64,000 bases of DNA, from contig NZ_JBNILN010000003.1 in NCBI RefSeq assembly GCF_050107715.1, positions 352,039 to 416,038 of the forward strand, written 5' to 3'. The translations under genes and the position numbers were made by a program. Within the stretch, counting starts at the first letter, position 1. Every line of letters begins with the position of its first letter. Below are positions 17,198 through 26,036 of this stretch, one piece after another. The stretch is from Metabacillus_B sp050107715 (GTDB lineage Bacteria; Bacillota; Bacilli; Bacillales; Bacillaceae). The notes beneath the pieces are model-generated. The model was given only the letters and a program-made list of their open reading frames with translations. It had not been told where the DNA came from and did not search any database.

Positions 17198-17332
17198 ATG
17201 GTGAAACACAAGCAGGATAAGGTCAGGGGTACACTTGGAGAATTAGAACGGCTGCTGTATTGGCAGATTGAGATATTAGCCTCACTAAACAAATCTATAC
17301 AAGGCAATAATGAAAACGCCATTAATCAGTAA
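17198..17332 (+). CDS. Possible 44-residue small protein
   Basis: An open frame starting ATG 17198 between the two Ter-like sites, with a helical, charged middle (GELERLLYWQIEILASLNKS). No ribosome binding site is visible upstream and no family is recognised, so it may be chance. The rest of 16990-17540 is AT-rich, with no other gene seen. Confidence 0.25.
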   Translation: MVKHKQDKVRGTLGELERLLYWQIEILASLNKSIQGNNENAINQ

Positions 17333-17410
17333 AAGTCCCTAGATAAACAGCAAATAAGACGTGCAGCATTCACCTGCTTATTAAAATCCAAAAGCAAATA
17401 CATTCATACC

Positions 17411-17439
17411 TTTCTAAGCAAACTATGTTCTAAATAAAC
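17411..17439 (+). promoter_or_regulatory. Ter-like site 2 (Rtp binding site candidate)
   Basis: TTTCTAAGCAAAC followed by TATGTTCTAAATAAAC; it has the CTAA half, the CTATG junction and the AAAT core. It lies about 115 bp before the rtp start, where B. subtilis also carries Ter sites that autoregulate rtp. Confidence 0.5.
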
Positions 17440-17555
17440 ATATAGTATAAAAAAACGTAACAAAATGAAAAAAGAATCATTTTTCAGACTGTTAAAAGGA
17501 AATGATGTTCTATTAGCGAATGGTGTAGTATCGTATGGATAAAGGAGCTGATTTG

Positions 17556-17921
17556 ATGCGTGAATCCAGGAACAGCAGCGGGTTTCTGCTTAAGCAGAGG
17601 GCATTCTTGAAATTGTATATGATTACGTTAACCGATCAGAAAAGGCTCTACGGGCTTAAATTGCTTGATACGATGAGGGATGAATTCAGACGGTTTGGCT
17701 ACAAGCCGAATCATTCAGAGGTATATAAAGCGCTTCATGAATTGATTGATGATGGAGTCCTTAGACAAGTCAAGAAGAAGAAAGAGGGAATGAAGCTTCA
17801 GGAGGTTGTTTTTTATGAATTTAAGGATTACGAGGCAGCCATGCTTTACAAAAAGCAGCTGAAAGTGGAACTGGAGCGGTGTCAGGGGCTGATTGACAAA
17901 GCGATAAAAGATAATTTTTAA
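17556..17921 (+). CDS. rtp: Replication terminator protein
   Basis: A 121-residue winged-helix dimer that binds Ter sites and blocks replication forks in a polar way. The sequence closely follows the remembered B. subtilis Rtp: GFLLKQRAFLKLYMITLTDQ at the start, YGLKLLDTMRDEF, PNHSEVYKALHELIDDG (recognition helix region) and a C-terminal dimerisation helix with AMLYKKQLKVELERC. The ATG at 17556 follows AAAGGAG at 8 nt; an earlier ATG at 17535 has no site. Upstream Ter-like repeats fit autoregulation. It marks the chromosome terminus region. Confidence 0.93.
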   Translation: MRESRNSSGFLLKQRAFLKLYMITLTDQKRLYGLKLLDTMRDEFRRFGYKPNHSEVYKALHELIDDGVLRQVKKKKEGMKLQEVVFYEFKDYEAAMLYKKQLKVELERCQGLIDKAIKDNF

Positions 17922-17927
17922 CTGATT

Positions 17928-17959
17928 TAAAAAGACGATTCACAGGGAATCGTCTTTTT
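17928..17959. terminator. Bidirectional terminator between rtp and the UPF0316 gene
   Basis: Hairpin AAAAGACGATTC/GAATCGTCTTTT with T runs usable from both strands; it overlaps the stop codon of the minus-strand gene. Confidence 0.85.
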
Positions 17960-18518
17960 GCTTTTGTTCTTGAATTTTTTTGGCTCTTTTTTTCATGGAA
18001 TTAACCATATACCCGCCTTTAAACGATCGCAGTTCATAGGAGGTCATAAACGCCTTAGGCTCAATTTCCTGGACGATATCCATAAGCTCCTGCTCACGGG
18101 AACGTTTTGCCACAATGTCAAGGCGGTAGCGCATAGAGTTTAAGCCCTGTCCGGTAAATACCGTTACTCCAAAGCCTGCATTTCTAAGGGCAATTACCAG
18201 CTCATCAGACCGCTCAGACAGATTGACGTGGTGGGTCACATATCCGATTGCCAGTCTTCTTTCAAGCAGTCCTCCCAGATAAAGCCCGACACTAAAACCG
18301 AGAACATAGGCAATAATATTATAAATGTTGGACAAATCCTGGAAGACGATGCCAAGAGCTACTATATAAATAGCAGCTTCAAGCAGTCCGACTCCTGCTG
18401 CGGCGCGGGTTTGGTTTTTAACTAAAAAAATCGTCCGAAGTGTAAGAATCGGAACGTACATAATTTGCAGAACAAAAATAAGCATTGGCTGTAACAGCAA
18501 AGTAAAACCCCATTTCAT
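17940..18518 (-). CDS. UPF0316 / DUF2179-family membrane protein
   Basis: A 192-residue protein with about three N-terminal membrane helices (ILIFVLQIMYVPIL-type hydrophobic stretches over residues 10-80), followed by a cytosolic DUF2179 domain (NAGFGVTVFTGQGLNS through AFMTSYELRSFKGGY) and a lysine-rich tail. It matches the YebE/UPF0316 family of Bacillus. DUF2179 is thought to sense a small ligand, but the function is not established. No good ribosome binding site precedes the ATG at 18518, so the true start may differ slightly. It is convergent with rtp. Confidence 0.82.
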   Translation of the reverse strand: MKWGFTLLLQPMLIFVLQIMYVPILTLRTIFLVKNQTRAAAGVGLLEAAIYIVALGIVFQDLSNIYNIIAYVLGFSVGLYLGGLLERRLAIGYVTHHVNLSERSDELVIALRNAGFGVTVFTGQGLNSMRYRLDIVAKRSREQELMDIVQEIEPKAFMTSYELRSFKGGYMVNSMKKRAKKIQEQKQKDDSL

Positions 18519-18733
18519 AGAGAAGCATTTCGTTTAACAAAGCTAAACAATAAGGAAATTATAGTACGTTTACCCTTTCATGAAAAGAAATTTTTCAGCT
18601 ATGTGAAGATATATTGGTACCTTCCCTAAAAAGACAATTAAAAACCTATTTCGAACAGTAAAATCACCGGCTAGCCTCTAAGCAAGATGGGAAGCTTAAG
18701 AGAAGCTACTCTAAGCCCAGGGGAGGGCGTAAA

Positions 18734-20044
18734 ATGTCAGATCAGGCTATACAGAGACCGAGCGGTAAAAACACACGCTGGTCTATATCCGCGCTGCTTT
18801 GCAGCATCATTATTTTAAATTATTTTGACAGGGTTGCAATTGCAGTGGCGGCTCCTGAACTTCAAGCTGGATTTAATTTATCTGCAACCGAAATCGGACT
18901 CGTTTTTTCGATTTATAATTATGCCTACACCTTGATGCAGCTTCCGATTGGATCCATGCTTGACAAGTGGGGTGTATCATGGGTAACAAGAATCGGGATG
19001 ACGGTCTGGAGTGTTTTGACCATTCTCATTGCCTTTATATCCGGGAAGCTTTTATTGTATAGTTTGCGGTTTTTAACAGGGATTATGAGCGCTTCCGCCT
19101 TTCCGGCTGCTTCTAAAGCGACTGCCAACTGGTTCCCTTATCATGAAAGAGGGTTAGCTAATTCTCTATTTGATTCTGCAGCCAAATTTTCAAATGTGAT
19201 TGGCGGACCTCTCGTAGCGCTGCTTATCACTTTTTTTGACTGGCGTACGGCCTTTCTTGTAATCGGCCTGATTAATGTGCTTTTTACCGTGATTTTTTGG
19301 AGGTATTATGATGAGCCGGGACGTCACAAAAAAATATCGGACGAAGAAATCAATTATATTCAAAAGTATGGAGCCAATTCTTCAGACATTCCGGTATACA
19401 GGGCTAAATATATATGGAAAAAGCTTTTTACAAGCAGAAAGGTTTGGGGTGTCGCCATTGGATTCACAGGATATGGGTATACTTTTAACCTTCTTCTCCT
19501 CTGGCTCCCGACATTTTTTAAAAACGAATTTCAAATGGATTTGCTTTCTTCTTCTCTTTTAACTGCTATTCCATGGCTGATTGCTTCAATAACCGGTGTA
19601 GCAGTCGGCGGGTGGCTGGTGGATGCTTTGATCAGAAAAGGCTATAAACCTGACAGGGTTTACAAAGGAGTCATCACAATCGGGATGCTTACCGGATTTT
19701 CATTTTTGGGAGCCGTGTTTACCGCTAATCCGATCCTATCCATGGTATACATATCAGCAGGTCTTGCAGGGATTTCGGCTACTGCACCGATTGGCTGGAC
19801 AATTGCTTTAAAAATTTCTCCTCCGGGTGCGCAGGCACAAACCAGTTCCATCGTGAACTTCTCCAATAATCTGTTCGGCGGAATAATAGCCGCTGCTTTA
19901 ACGGGCTGGATTGTGGATGTCACAGGTTCGTTTACCTTATCCTTTATCATTGCAGCGGTGGTGCTCGCTGTTGGTTTATTTTTTTACACGTATGTTCTTG
20001 GAGACATAGAGACCCTGAAATTTAATGAAGGAGAACAGAACTAG
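18734..20044 (+). CDS. MFS transporter, anion:cation symporter type (YoaB-like)
   Basis: A 436-residue major-facilitator protein with about 12 membrane helices. The loop 2-3 motif appears in MLDKWGVSWVTRIG; FPAASKATANWFP and GGPLVALLITFFDWR are typical of the anion:cation symporter family, which moves organic acids such as hexuronates or 2-oxoglutarate. B. subtilis carries such a transporter, YoaB, near rtp, supporting this name by synteny. The substrate is not determinable. The ATG follows GGGGAGGG. Confidence 0.85.
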   Translation: MSDQAIQRPSGKNTRWSISALLCSIIILNYFDRVAIAVAAPELQAGFNLSATEIGLVFSIYNYAYTLMQLPIGSMLDKWGVSWVTRIGMTVWSVLTILIAFISGKLLLYSLRFLTGIMSASAFPAASKATANWFPYHERGLANSLFDSAAKFSNVIGGPLVALLITFFDWRTAFLVIGLINVLFTVIFWRYYDEPGRHKKISDEEINYIQKYGANSSDIPVYRAKYIWKKLFTSRKVWGVAIGFTGYGYTFNLLLLWLPTFFKNEFQMDLLSSSLLTAIPWLIASITGVAVGGWLVDALIRKGYKPDRVYKGVITIGMLTGFSFLGAVFTANPILSMVYISAGLAGISATAPIGWTIALKISPPGAQAQTSSIVNFSNNLFGGIIAAALTGWIVDVTGSFTLSFIIAAVVLAVGLFFYTYVLGDIETLKFNEGEQN

Positions 20045-20126
20045 CCGGAAAGTGCGTAGCATTAGTGATGTTTTTGCAATCATCGGCATAAAATGTGGAC
20101 AAGTCTTTTATGATCGGGAGGTTCAC

Positions 20127-21023
20127 ATGCCTGAAAATGACCGCCGACTGCCATTTCAGCTTTTGGCGCTTGCCGCTGTAGCTTTGTGGGGCATTTCATT
20201 CGTTTCCAGTAAAGCACTGCTTCAGAACTTGGACCCTTACACCATTGTGGCATCAAGATTCGGACTGGCTGCTGTTCTACTGGGAAGCATCTGTTTCTTA
20301 TTCCGGATTTCTATTGCAATCCGCTTAAGGGATGCGGCGGCTTTTGTCTTGCTTGCCAGCACTGGAGTTTTTATTCATCAATGGCTGCAGGTTTCCGCAC
20401 TTCAGCATATCGACGCTGTCTCGGCGGGCTGGCTTGTTGCATGCTCTCCGGTTTTTACGGTTCTTTTGACAGCTGCTTTTTATAAAAAGTCATTGAGCAG
20501 AGAAAACGGTTCAGGGATGACGGCAGCCTTAACAGGGATCGTACTCGTCGCGTCAAGTGAAGGCTTTACCTCATCCTCTGTCACAGGAATTGCACTGATG
20601 ATTGCAAGCACTCTAAACTGGTCTGTTTATTCTCTGCTGCTGAAAAAGCTCCATCTTCCTTATCCCGCAGTTGTGGTTGCTTTTTATACAAGCCTCTTAG
20701 GCTCAATGGCTATGGTCCCATATATGATCAGAAGCACCGGGTGGAGCCAGCTTTTATTCCTGCCTGCTGCTCAATGGGGGCATCTGCTTTTTCTGAGTAT
20801 CTTTGTTACAGCCGCAGCATACTGGTTCTGGGGAAAAGCGCTCTCCAGGCTGAGTTCTTCCAGTACGGCATCTTTTCTGTATACTGAACCGCTGTTTACG
20901 CTTGCCGCAGGAGCCTATATGTTAAAAGAGCCCATTACTTTTCCCGCTGTGGCAGGAGGCATCCTTATCCTGTCCGGAGTTTATATGATGAATCTAAAAA
21001 AATGTTCAGACAGCGGGCTGTGA
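20127..21023 (+). CDS. EamA/DMT-family transporter
   Basis: A 298-residue drug/metabolite-type exporter with ten predicted membrane helices in two EamA repeats. The first repeat opens with ALWGISFVSSKALLQNLDP and the second has NWSVYSLLLKKL and SSSTASFLYTEPLFTLAAG. The ATG at 20127 follows GGGAGG at 5 nt; the open frame running back into the MFS gene is not needed. Probably a metabolite or amino-acid exporter; substrate unknown. Confidence 0.88.
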   Translation: MPENDRRLPFQLLALAAVALWGISFVSSKALLQNLDPYTIVASRFGLAAVLLGSICFLFRISIAIRLRDAAAFVLLASTGVFIHQWLQVSALQHIDAVSAGWLVACSPVFTVLLTAAFYKKSLSRENGSGMTAALTGIVLVASSEGFTSSSVTGIALMIASTLNWSVYSLLLKKLHLPYPAVVVAFYTSLLGSMAMVPYMIRSTGWSQLLFLPAAQWGHLLFLSIFVTAAAYWFWGKALSRLSSSSTASFLYTEPLFTLAAGAYMLKEPITFPAVAGGILILSGVYMMNLKKCSDSGL

Positions 21024-21097
21024 ACCTGTGCACAAGCTGATTGATTCCCTGTCATTATCTGTCTCCTGTATACTTTTTTTACAAAGGGGGATGAAAA

Positions 21098-22021
21098 ATG
21101 AGATTTTTAGTTACCGGAGCTGGTGCAGTAGGGGGATATTTTGGTGGAAGGCTCTCAGAAAACGGACAGGATGTTACCTTTTTAGTCAGGGAAAAACGCA
21201 GGCAGCAGCTAAGCGAGTCAGGTCTTGTAATTAAGAGCATCCATGGAGATTACCACTGTCAGCCGCAAACGATCACTAAAGGGGACACAGGAACATTTGA
21301 TGTGATTCTGATCGCTGTAAAAGCCTATCATTTTGAGCAGGCAGTATTAGACATTAAGCCATTTGTCCATGATCAGACAGTAATCATTCCGCTGCTGAAT
21401 GGGATGATTCACATACATAAGTTAAAACAGCATTTTCAGGAACATCAGCTAGCAGGAGGTTTATGCTTTATAGAATCCCACATAACCGGTGATGGCGTGA
21501 TTCATCAGACAAGCCAGGCGCACAGGATTATTTTTGGTGAATGGAATGGTCATTTCAGTGAAAGAATTCAATCAATTGAAAAGGCCTTCAGAGGAAGCAG
21601 CTTAGAAGCCGCTGCGAGTGATTCCATTGAACGGGACATGTGGGAAAAGTACTTGTTTATTTCAGTCATGTCAGGTGTTACTGCTTTGTTCAGGCAGCCG
21701 ATTGGTCCAATCAGAGAGCTCAGGGAATCAAGGGAATTTCTCTGGAATTTTTTGAAGGAGATGGAGGCTCTAATGATTGCTTCCGGCTATCCATTGTCTG
21801 CGGATATTGCAGATCGGCATATGACTGCCATAGATGGATTGGACCGCACGATGAAGTCTTCATTGCAGCGGGATATGGAAAATGCCAGTCCTACAGAGGG
21901 AGAGCATTTGCACGGATACTTGCTGAGGTTGTCTGAGAATCAAAAGATACCGGTACCCTGCCTTAAAATCGTCTATGGGAATCTGGAGCTGTATCGCTCT
22001 TCCAGACAAGAGCCGTTTTAG
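21098..22021 (+). CDS. panE: 2-dehydropantoate 2-reductase (PanE/ApbA family)
   Basis: NADPH-dependent ketopantoate reduction to pantoate in CoA synthesis. The 307-residue protein has the N-terminal dinucleotide motif GAGAVGGYFGG at residue 7, IAVKAYHF in the nucleotide domain and, in the C-terminal helical domain, the WEKYLFI segment and SSLQRDMENASPTE, which carry family catalytic residues. The ATG follows AAAGGGGG. Bacillus genomes often carry several such paralogues, so the physiological substrate is not certain. Confidence 0.87.
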   Translation: MRFLVTGAGAVGGYFGGRLSENGQDVTFLVREKRRQQLSESGLVIKSIHGDYHCQPQTITKGDTGTFDVILIAVKAYHFEQAVLDIKPFVHDQTVIIPLLNGMIHIHKLKQHFQEHQLAGGLCFIESHITGDGVIHQTSQAHRIIFGEWNGHFSERIQSIEKAFRGSSLEAAASDSIERDMWEKYLFISVMSGVTALFRQPIGPIRELRESREFLWNFLKEMEALMIASGYPLSADIADRHMTAIDGLDRTMKSSLQRDMENASPTEGEHLHGYLLRLSENQKIPVPCLKIVYGNLELYRSSRQEPF

Positions 22022-22068
22022 CAGGGCTCTATTGGTGGTATAAAAGAATATAAGAGAGGAGAGATCGC

Positions 22069-22434
22069 TTGAAGCACGTAGTTTTTTATGACGCCCAATG
22101 CCCATTATGCTTTTACTTGAAAAAAACGCTGTCTTTATTGGATTGGAAGGATAAGATCCGCTGGTCCTCGGTTCAGACAATCGAAGAAACCCCTTATGCG
22201 TTTTTAAGAAACAGGCCCCTCTTGGAAAAAATTCATATGATAACAGACGAGGGAGAACTGTATTCTGGAGCGAAAACGATCAGGAAAATCTTCCTTTCTC
22301 TGCCTCTTACAAAGGTATTTGGCTACATGATGTTTATTCCCTTTGTTATGCCCGTGGCAGAAATCATCTATTCTAAGGTCTCTTCAAGCCGTATTAAATG
22401 GTTTGGGAGATATGAAGTACCGCGGTTCGAATAA
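22069..22434 (+). CDS. DCC-family thiol-disulfide oxidoreductase-like protein
   Basis: A 121-residue protein of the DUF393 (DCC) family, named for the redox-like motif seen here as DAQCPLC at residues 7-13. A hydrophobic helix follows around residues 78-100 (VFGYMMFIPFVMP). Function unproven; a thiol redox role is assumed from the CxxC. The TTG start has AGAGGAGAG just upstream. It follows panE by about 50 bp and probably shares its transcript. Confidence 0.83.
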   Translation: MKHVVFYDAQCPLCFYLKKTLSLLDWKDKIRWSSVQTIEETPYAFLRNRPLLEKIHMITDEGELYSGAKTIRKIFLSLPLTKVFGYMMFIPFVMPVAEIIYSKVSSSRIKWFGRYEVPRFE

Positions 22435-22444
22435 TCAAATCATA

Positions 22445-22804
22445 AAAAAGAGGCTGGGACAAAAGTATTTTAGCTAAAGGTAAACCCGAACTATTAGATG
22501 AGATTTTTACAAAATCTTTCGTCTAAAAGTTCGGGTCTCTATTTGTTGTTAATAGATTTGTGGAACTTACACATATTCTTTAAAAACTAGTGGAATGGAG
22601 CGGAGGACACTCGACTCCTACGGGAAATAGAGGAAAGGCTGAGACCCCGCAGGCGAAGCCGAGGAGGCTCAGCTTCCTCCCCGTGGAAAGCGAGTGGCCG
22701 TAGCGCAATGAAACGATCTTGTTTTTATTGCTGACGAATTAAAAAATACCAGCATAATATTCGTCTTTAAGCATGGTTAATTTAGTTATGTCCCATCCTC
22801 TTTT
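22445..22804. repeat. MITE-like Bacillus repeat element with terminal inverted repeats
   Basis: A 360-bp element bounded by AAAAAGAGGCTGGGACAAAA on the left and its imperfect reverse complement (ends ATGTCCCATCCTCTTTT) on the right. Inside are an inverted repeat with CCCGAACT/AGTTCGGG arms (about 22486-22535) and a GC-rich core (22590-22716) containing GAGACCCCGCAGGCG and GGAAAGCGAGTG, which I recognise from dispersed repeats of many Bacillus genomes. It encodes no convincing protein. The remaining 22805-23100 gap shows no gene. Confidence 0.75.
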
Positions 22805-23121
22805 ACATATAATGCCGGAGCATACAGGTAAGTTTTTGCGCAGGCCCAAAGATATTATTGAAAAATAGTTCGATTTACACATGCTGTCTTTATTATTCGT
22901 GATAGAATTTACTGGTGACCGTTCCAAAATTTTCTTATATGCCAGGTTTGGGGTTTGGGGAACAAAACTCCTCCACTGTGGCCGCTAAACAGGCTTCGCG
23001 CAGGATGGAGAGTGAAATGTTGTGAATCTTTTGGAGCTATTCATAAATTTTTGCAGATTTTGTTAAAAAAATGAAACAAATGCTGCCGGAATTTCGTTAT
23101 ATAAGGAGAAAGAAATAAATT

Positions 23122-24051
23122 GTGGATTGGGAGAGAGAGCAATTGCTTAAAAGAACTGCCATGGTATTAGGACTGATAATCGCCGGCGGATGTACAGCCT
23201 CAGCGGGTGAAACAGCAAAGGACATAAAGCCTGAAGACTTGATTAATAAACAGACGAGCCTTGAAATGAAAAGCTTTAGCAGGGAAGTTGAATTCATTGA
23301 TAAGAGGACAAATGAGGTCCTGTATAAACACGAGACAGGATCAGGTGAAATTAACGGAGCTGAAGTGGCGGACGCCTTGGCAGCGGATCTTGATCAGCCT
23401 ATGGTTCCCGCAAAAATCACGGAGGATGGGCAGTATTCAGAAGGTCAAAAGCGGGTGATTCTGGACGAGGATCAAACAGCAGAGATGCTTGAAAATATTC
23501 GTGCGTTTGACCGGACCATTGCATTGCCAATCGTTGAGAACGCTCCAAATGTAAAGCCGGAGGATATTGCAGGGATCACAAATCATGTTATTGGAGAGTA
23601 CAAGACTGTTTTTGATCCGTCCGTAAAAGGGAGAGTCCATAATATTAAACTATCCTCGAACGCTATAAACAATGTCCTGCTAGGACCCGGAGACCGCTTT
23701 TACTACAATTTGATTCTTGGAGAAAGAACAGAAGCCAGAGGCTATCAAAAAGCTATGGAAATTGTTAATAAAGAATTGGTCGAAGGGATAGGCGGAGGGA
23801 TATGCCAAACTTCCTCCACTTTATATAATGCAGTAGATGAAGCTGGACTGGGGATCATAGAACTGCATCATCATTCCAAGCAGGTGGGGTATGTGCCGAA
23901 AGACAAGGATGCAACGGTATCCTGGGGCGGTCCTGATTTTAAGTTTGAAAATACCAATGATTTCCCTGTGCTGATCCGCTCTGCTGTAGATGACGTTAAA
24001 GGCTCTATTACGATACAGGTATTGAGTGCCAATGAGCCCACAAAAAGTTAA
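23122..24051 (+). CDS. VanW-family protein (YoaR-like)
   Basis: A 309-residue exported protein. An N-terminal hydrophobic segment (AMVLGLIIAGGCTAS, about 12-26, with a lipobox-like GGC) suggests a lipoprotein or signal anchor. A G5/peptidoglycan-binding-like N-terminal region is followed by the VanW domain (GRVHNIKLSSNAINNVLLGPG, then GIGGGICQTSSTLYNA and LHHHSKQVGYVP). VanW proteins accompany some glycopeptide-resistance clusters, but most, as here, are stand-alone cell-envelope proteins of unknown role. The GTG start has AAGGAG about 12 nt upstream. Confidence 0.83.
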   Translation: MDWEREQLLKRTAMVLGLIIAGGCTASAGETAKDIKPEDLINKQTSLEMKSFSREVEFIDKRTNEVLYKHETGSGEINGAEVADALAADLDQPMVPAKITEDGQYSEGQKRVILDEDQTAEMLENIRAFDRTIALPIVENAPNVKPEDIAGITNHVIGEYKTVFDPSVKGRVHNIKLSSNAINNVLLGPGDRFYYNLILGERTEARGYQKAMEIVNKELVEGIGGGICQTSSTLYNAVDEAGLGIIELHHHSKQVGYVPKDKDATVSWGGPDFKFENTNDFPVLIRSAVDDVKGSITIQVLSANEPTKS

Positions 24052-24060
24052 AAATAAAAA

Positions 24061-24092
24061 TGTCCGCCTGCAGCATGCAGGCGGGCATTTTT
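24061..24092 (+). terminator. Rho-independent terminator of the vanW-type gene
   Basis: Stem CCGCCTGC/GCAGGCGG extended by flanking bases, followed by six T residues. Confidence 0.9.
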
Positions 24093-24127
24093 TCGAACGG
24101 AAAAATTAGATTTCAGGCAGCCCTTTT

Positions 24128-24880
24128 TTATACATTTCTGATGTCCATTAATACTTCCTGCCCGAACGTTTCAGAATGCAAAACTTCAAGGAGTTTTTCT
24201 GCTGCTAAGGATGCTGAATAGAGCTTCCCTTCTTCCTTTAAACGAATGAACCGGCTTTGCTCAGGGAATCGGCCCTCTTCCAGTCCTCGGATATGGTCCT
24301 GCATCCCGGTATCAATGACTCCTGGCGCGATTGAAACGCATTTAACGCCATCTTCCCTTTGTTTCTGTTCTTCAGCGGTGCAGCGGGTGAAATGGTCCAG
24401 TCCCGCCTTAGAGGCACAATAGCTGCTCCAAGCTTCATATGGCTTCCTTGCAGCTCCTGAAGAAATATTCATGATCCTCTTTTCCAGTTTTAGAGCGGCA
24501 GATCTTTTAATGAACTCTGACGTGAGAATCATCGGTGCAAGCAAGTTTAACGAGATATTCCGCGCCATATCAGATGCACTGGCTTTTTCAATAAAATCAA
24601 CAGGATGAACCATTCCGGCATTGTTGATTAAAAAAAGAGAATGTAAATCAGGGAGAGGCAGCTGATTGAAAACCGTTTCCATTACAGCCGGAATCTGTGC
24701 ATGCACGGTCAGATCCGCCTCGATTTCAAATAAAGCAGTGTGCTTTTCTTTTGCTTTCCGGCAGAGTTCCGTATTCTTTTTCCTGGAGATGCAAATTATA
24801 TGATGCTCCGGATGGATCAGCTGCTCTGCCATTGCTGCTCCGAGACCTCTGGAAGTGCCTGTCACGATATAGGTTTTCAA
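24128..24880 (-). CDS. Short-chain dehydrogenase, benzil reductase (YueD) type
   Basis: A 250-residue NADP(H)-dependent SDR. TGTSRGLGAAMAEQL is the cofactor-binding motif, INNAGMVHPVD follows, and the catalytic Ser and YxxxK lie in MNISSGAARKPYEAWSSYCASKAG. It closely resembles Bacillus YueD, described as an (S)-benzoin-forming benzil reductase and sepiapterin-reductase-like; the natural substrate is unknown. TTG 24880 is chosen because GATAGGAGG precedes it; an in-frame TTG 18 nt earlier has no site. Divergent from the SGNH hydrolase gene across 75 bp. Confidence 0.84.
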   Translation of the reverse strand: MKTYIVTGTSRGLGAAMAEQLIHPEHHIICISRKKNTELCRKAKEKHTALFEIEADLTVHAQIPAVMETVFNQLPLPDLHSLFLINNAGMVHPVDFIEKASASDMARNISLNLLAPMILTSEFIKRSAALKLEKRIMNISSGAARKPYEAWSSYCASKAGLDHFTRCTAEEQKQREDGVKCVSIAPGVIDTGMQDHIRGLEEGRFPEQSRFIRLKEEGKLYSASLAAEKLLEVLHSETFGQEVLMDIRNV

Positions 24881-24955
24881 GGGGCTTCCTCCTATCAAGT
24901 ATGGTAAAATAGCAAAATATCAATTGATTCTACTATATCGCAGAAGAAGGAGCGG

Positions 24956-25603
24956 ATGCCAGTGTTTACCCATAAACAGCTTCCGGCAGGAAAGATTGTT
25001 TTCATCGGAGACAGTATAACAGCTTCCGGCAGGCAAAAGGATCGAGATGAGCTTGGATTCGGGTATGTCAGGACCATCCGTGACATTTATATTTCAGAGG
25101 GAAAAGGGGCAGAAGTCCGTATCCTTAACCGGGGTGTAAATGGTGACCGGATAACGGATCTTGCAGACCGCTGGATGAAGGATGTGATGGAAGAGAAACC
25201 GGACTATCTGTCAATTTCGATAGGAATCAATGATGTGTGGAGACAGCTGGACCAGCCTGAGGAGAAGCAAGTCACGCCGAATGAATTCAGAGAAATCTAC
25301 AAAACGCTTTTAGCCGAAACAACAGCAGGAACCAATGCCCGGATTATCCTGATGGAACCAACTGTCATAGAAGAAGATTTGCATTCTGAAGGAAATTCAA
25401 GGCTTATTCCTTACGTACACATCATCCGGGAGCTTGCGGAACAATATGACGCACTATTGATACCCGTCCATCAAGTATTCCGGGAATTTATTGAACAGTT
25501 CAGCGAGTATAAGTTAACTACAGATGGGGTGCACATGACTTCTTCAGGTAATATGCTGCTTGCGAAAACGTGGCTGGAAGCGGCAGGAAGAGCTTCTCAG
25601 TAA
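24956..25603 (+). CDS. SGNH/GDSL hydrolase
   Basis: A 215-residue esterase/lipase-like enzyme with all four SGNH blocks: FIGDSIT (nucleophile Ser, about 21), NRGVNGDRI (Gly), IGINDVWR (Asn) and DGVHMTSSG (Asp/His). No signal peptide is seen, so it is cytoplasmic. Possible substrates are acyl or acetyl esters of sugars or lipids. The ATG follows GAAGGAG. A hairpin terminator shared with the opposite gene follows. Confidence 0.88.
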   Translation: MPVFTHKQLPAGKIVFIGDSITASGRQKDRDELGFGYVRTIRDIYISEGKGAEVRILNRGVNGDRITDLADRWMKDVMEEKPDYLSISIGINDVWRQLDQPEEKQVTPNEFREIYKTLLAETTAGTNARIILMEPTVIEEDLHSEGNSRLIPYVHIIRELAEQYDALLIPVHQVFREFIEQFSEYKLTTDGVHMTSSGNMLLAKTWLEAAGRASQ

Positions 25604-25610
25604 AATAAAA

Positions 25611-25643
25611 AAACGGGATGCCCTGAAGATGGGCTTCCCGTTT
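25611..25643. terminator. Bidirectional terminator
   Basis: AAACGGGATGCCC pairs with GGGCTTCCCGTTT (two mismatches in the middle), with A and T flanks, between the convergent SGNH and Spo0M-like genes. Confidence 0.8.
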
Positions 25644-25646
25644 CAT

Positions 25647-26036
25647 TTATCGCGCAACTACATATATTTCGTCATGGTCCATACTGTCTGTGCCGTTATC
25701 GAACACAAGCTTCGTTACAAATTTATAAGAGGTATCCGAATCTGAAAGCGGGAGCTCTTCCGGCAGCCGGCACGTAAATGAAATAGCCCGATTCTCCTCA
25801 GCCAGGACTGTAGAAGCAGTATAGATGCATCGATTCAAGATGAGAGAATCCTGACCCCTGTGGGTTTGAACAAGATCGGACTCAATTCTCTTTAGCTTTT
25901 GCTCGATTGTTCCCCCATAAATATCGTATCTTCCATTGATTACTTGTCCTACTTTGTACTGTTCCTGGTCTAAAACGAGATCAATTCTTGCAGCTCCAAT
26001 TCCTAAACGGGACATCCATTTTCTAAGTAGCATCAT
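25647..26036 (-). CDS. Short Spo0M-like arrestin-fold protein
   Basis: A 129-residue protein resembling the N-terminal half of sporulation-control protein Spo0M: WMSRLGIGAARIDLVLDQ then QVINGRYDIYGGTIEQKL, a beta-rich arrestin-like domain. Spo0M is about twice as long, so this is a single-domain form or a C-terminally truncated paralogue; its own terminator and intact frame favour a real short gene. Two adjacent ATG codons follow GGAGAGG; either may be used. The gap 26044-26396 holds no clear gene, only short hairpins. Confidence 0.7.
   Translation of the reverse strand: MMLLRKWMSRLGIGAARIDLVLDQEQYKVGQVINGRYDIYGGTIEQKLKRIESDLVQTHRGQDSLILNRCIYTASTVLAEENRAISFTCRLPEELPLSDSDTSYKFVTKLVFDNGTDSMDHDEIYVVAR

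Noticed and set aside
22739..22927. Minus-strand 62-codon frame
   Set aside because: It lies inside the right end of the MITE-like element and reflects the repeat sequence.
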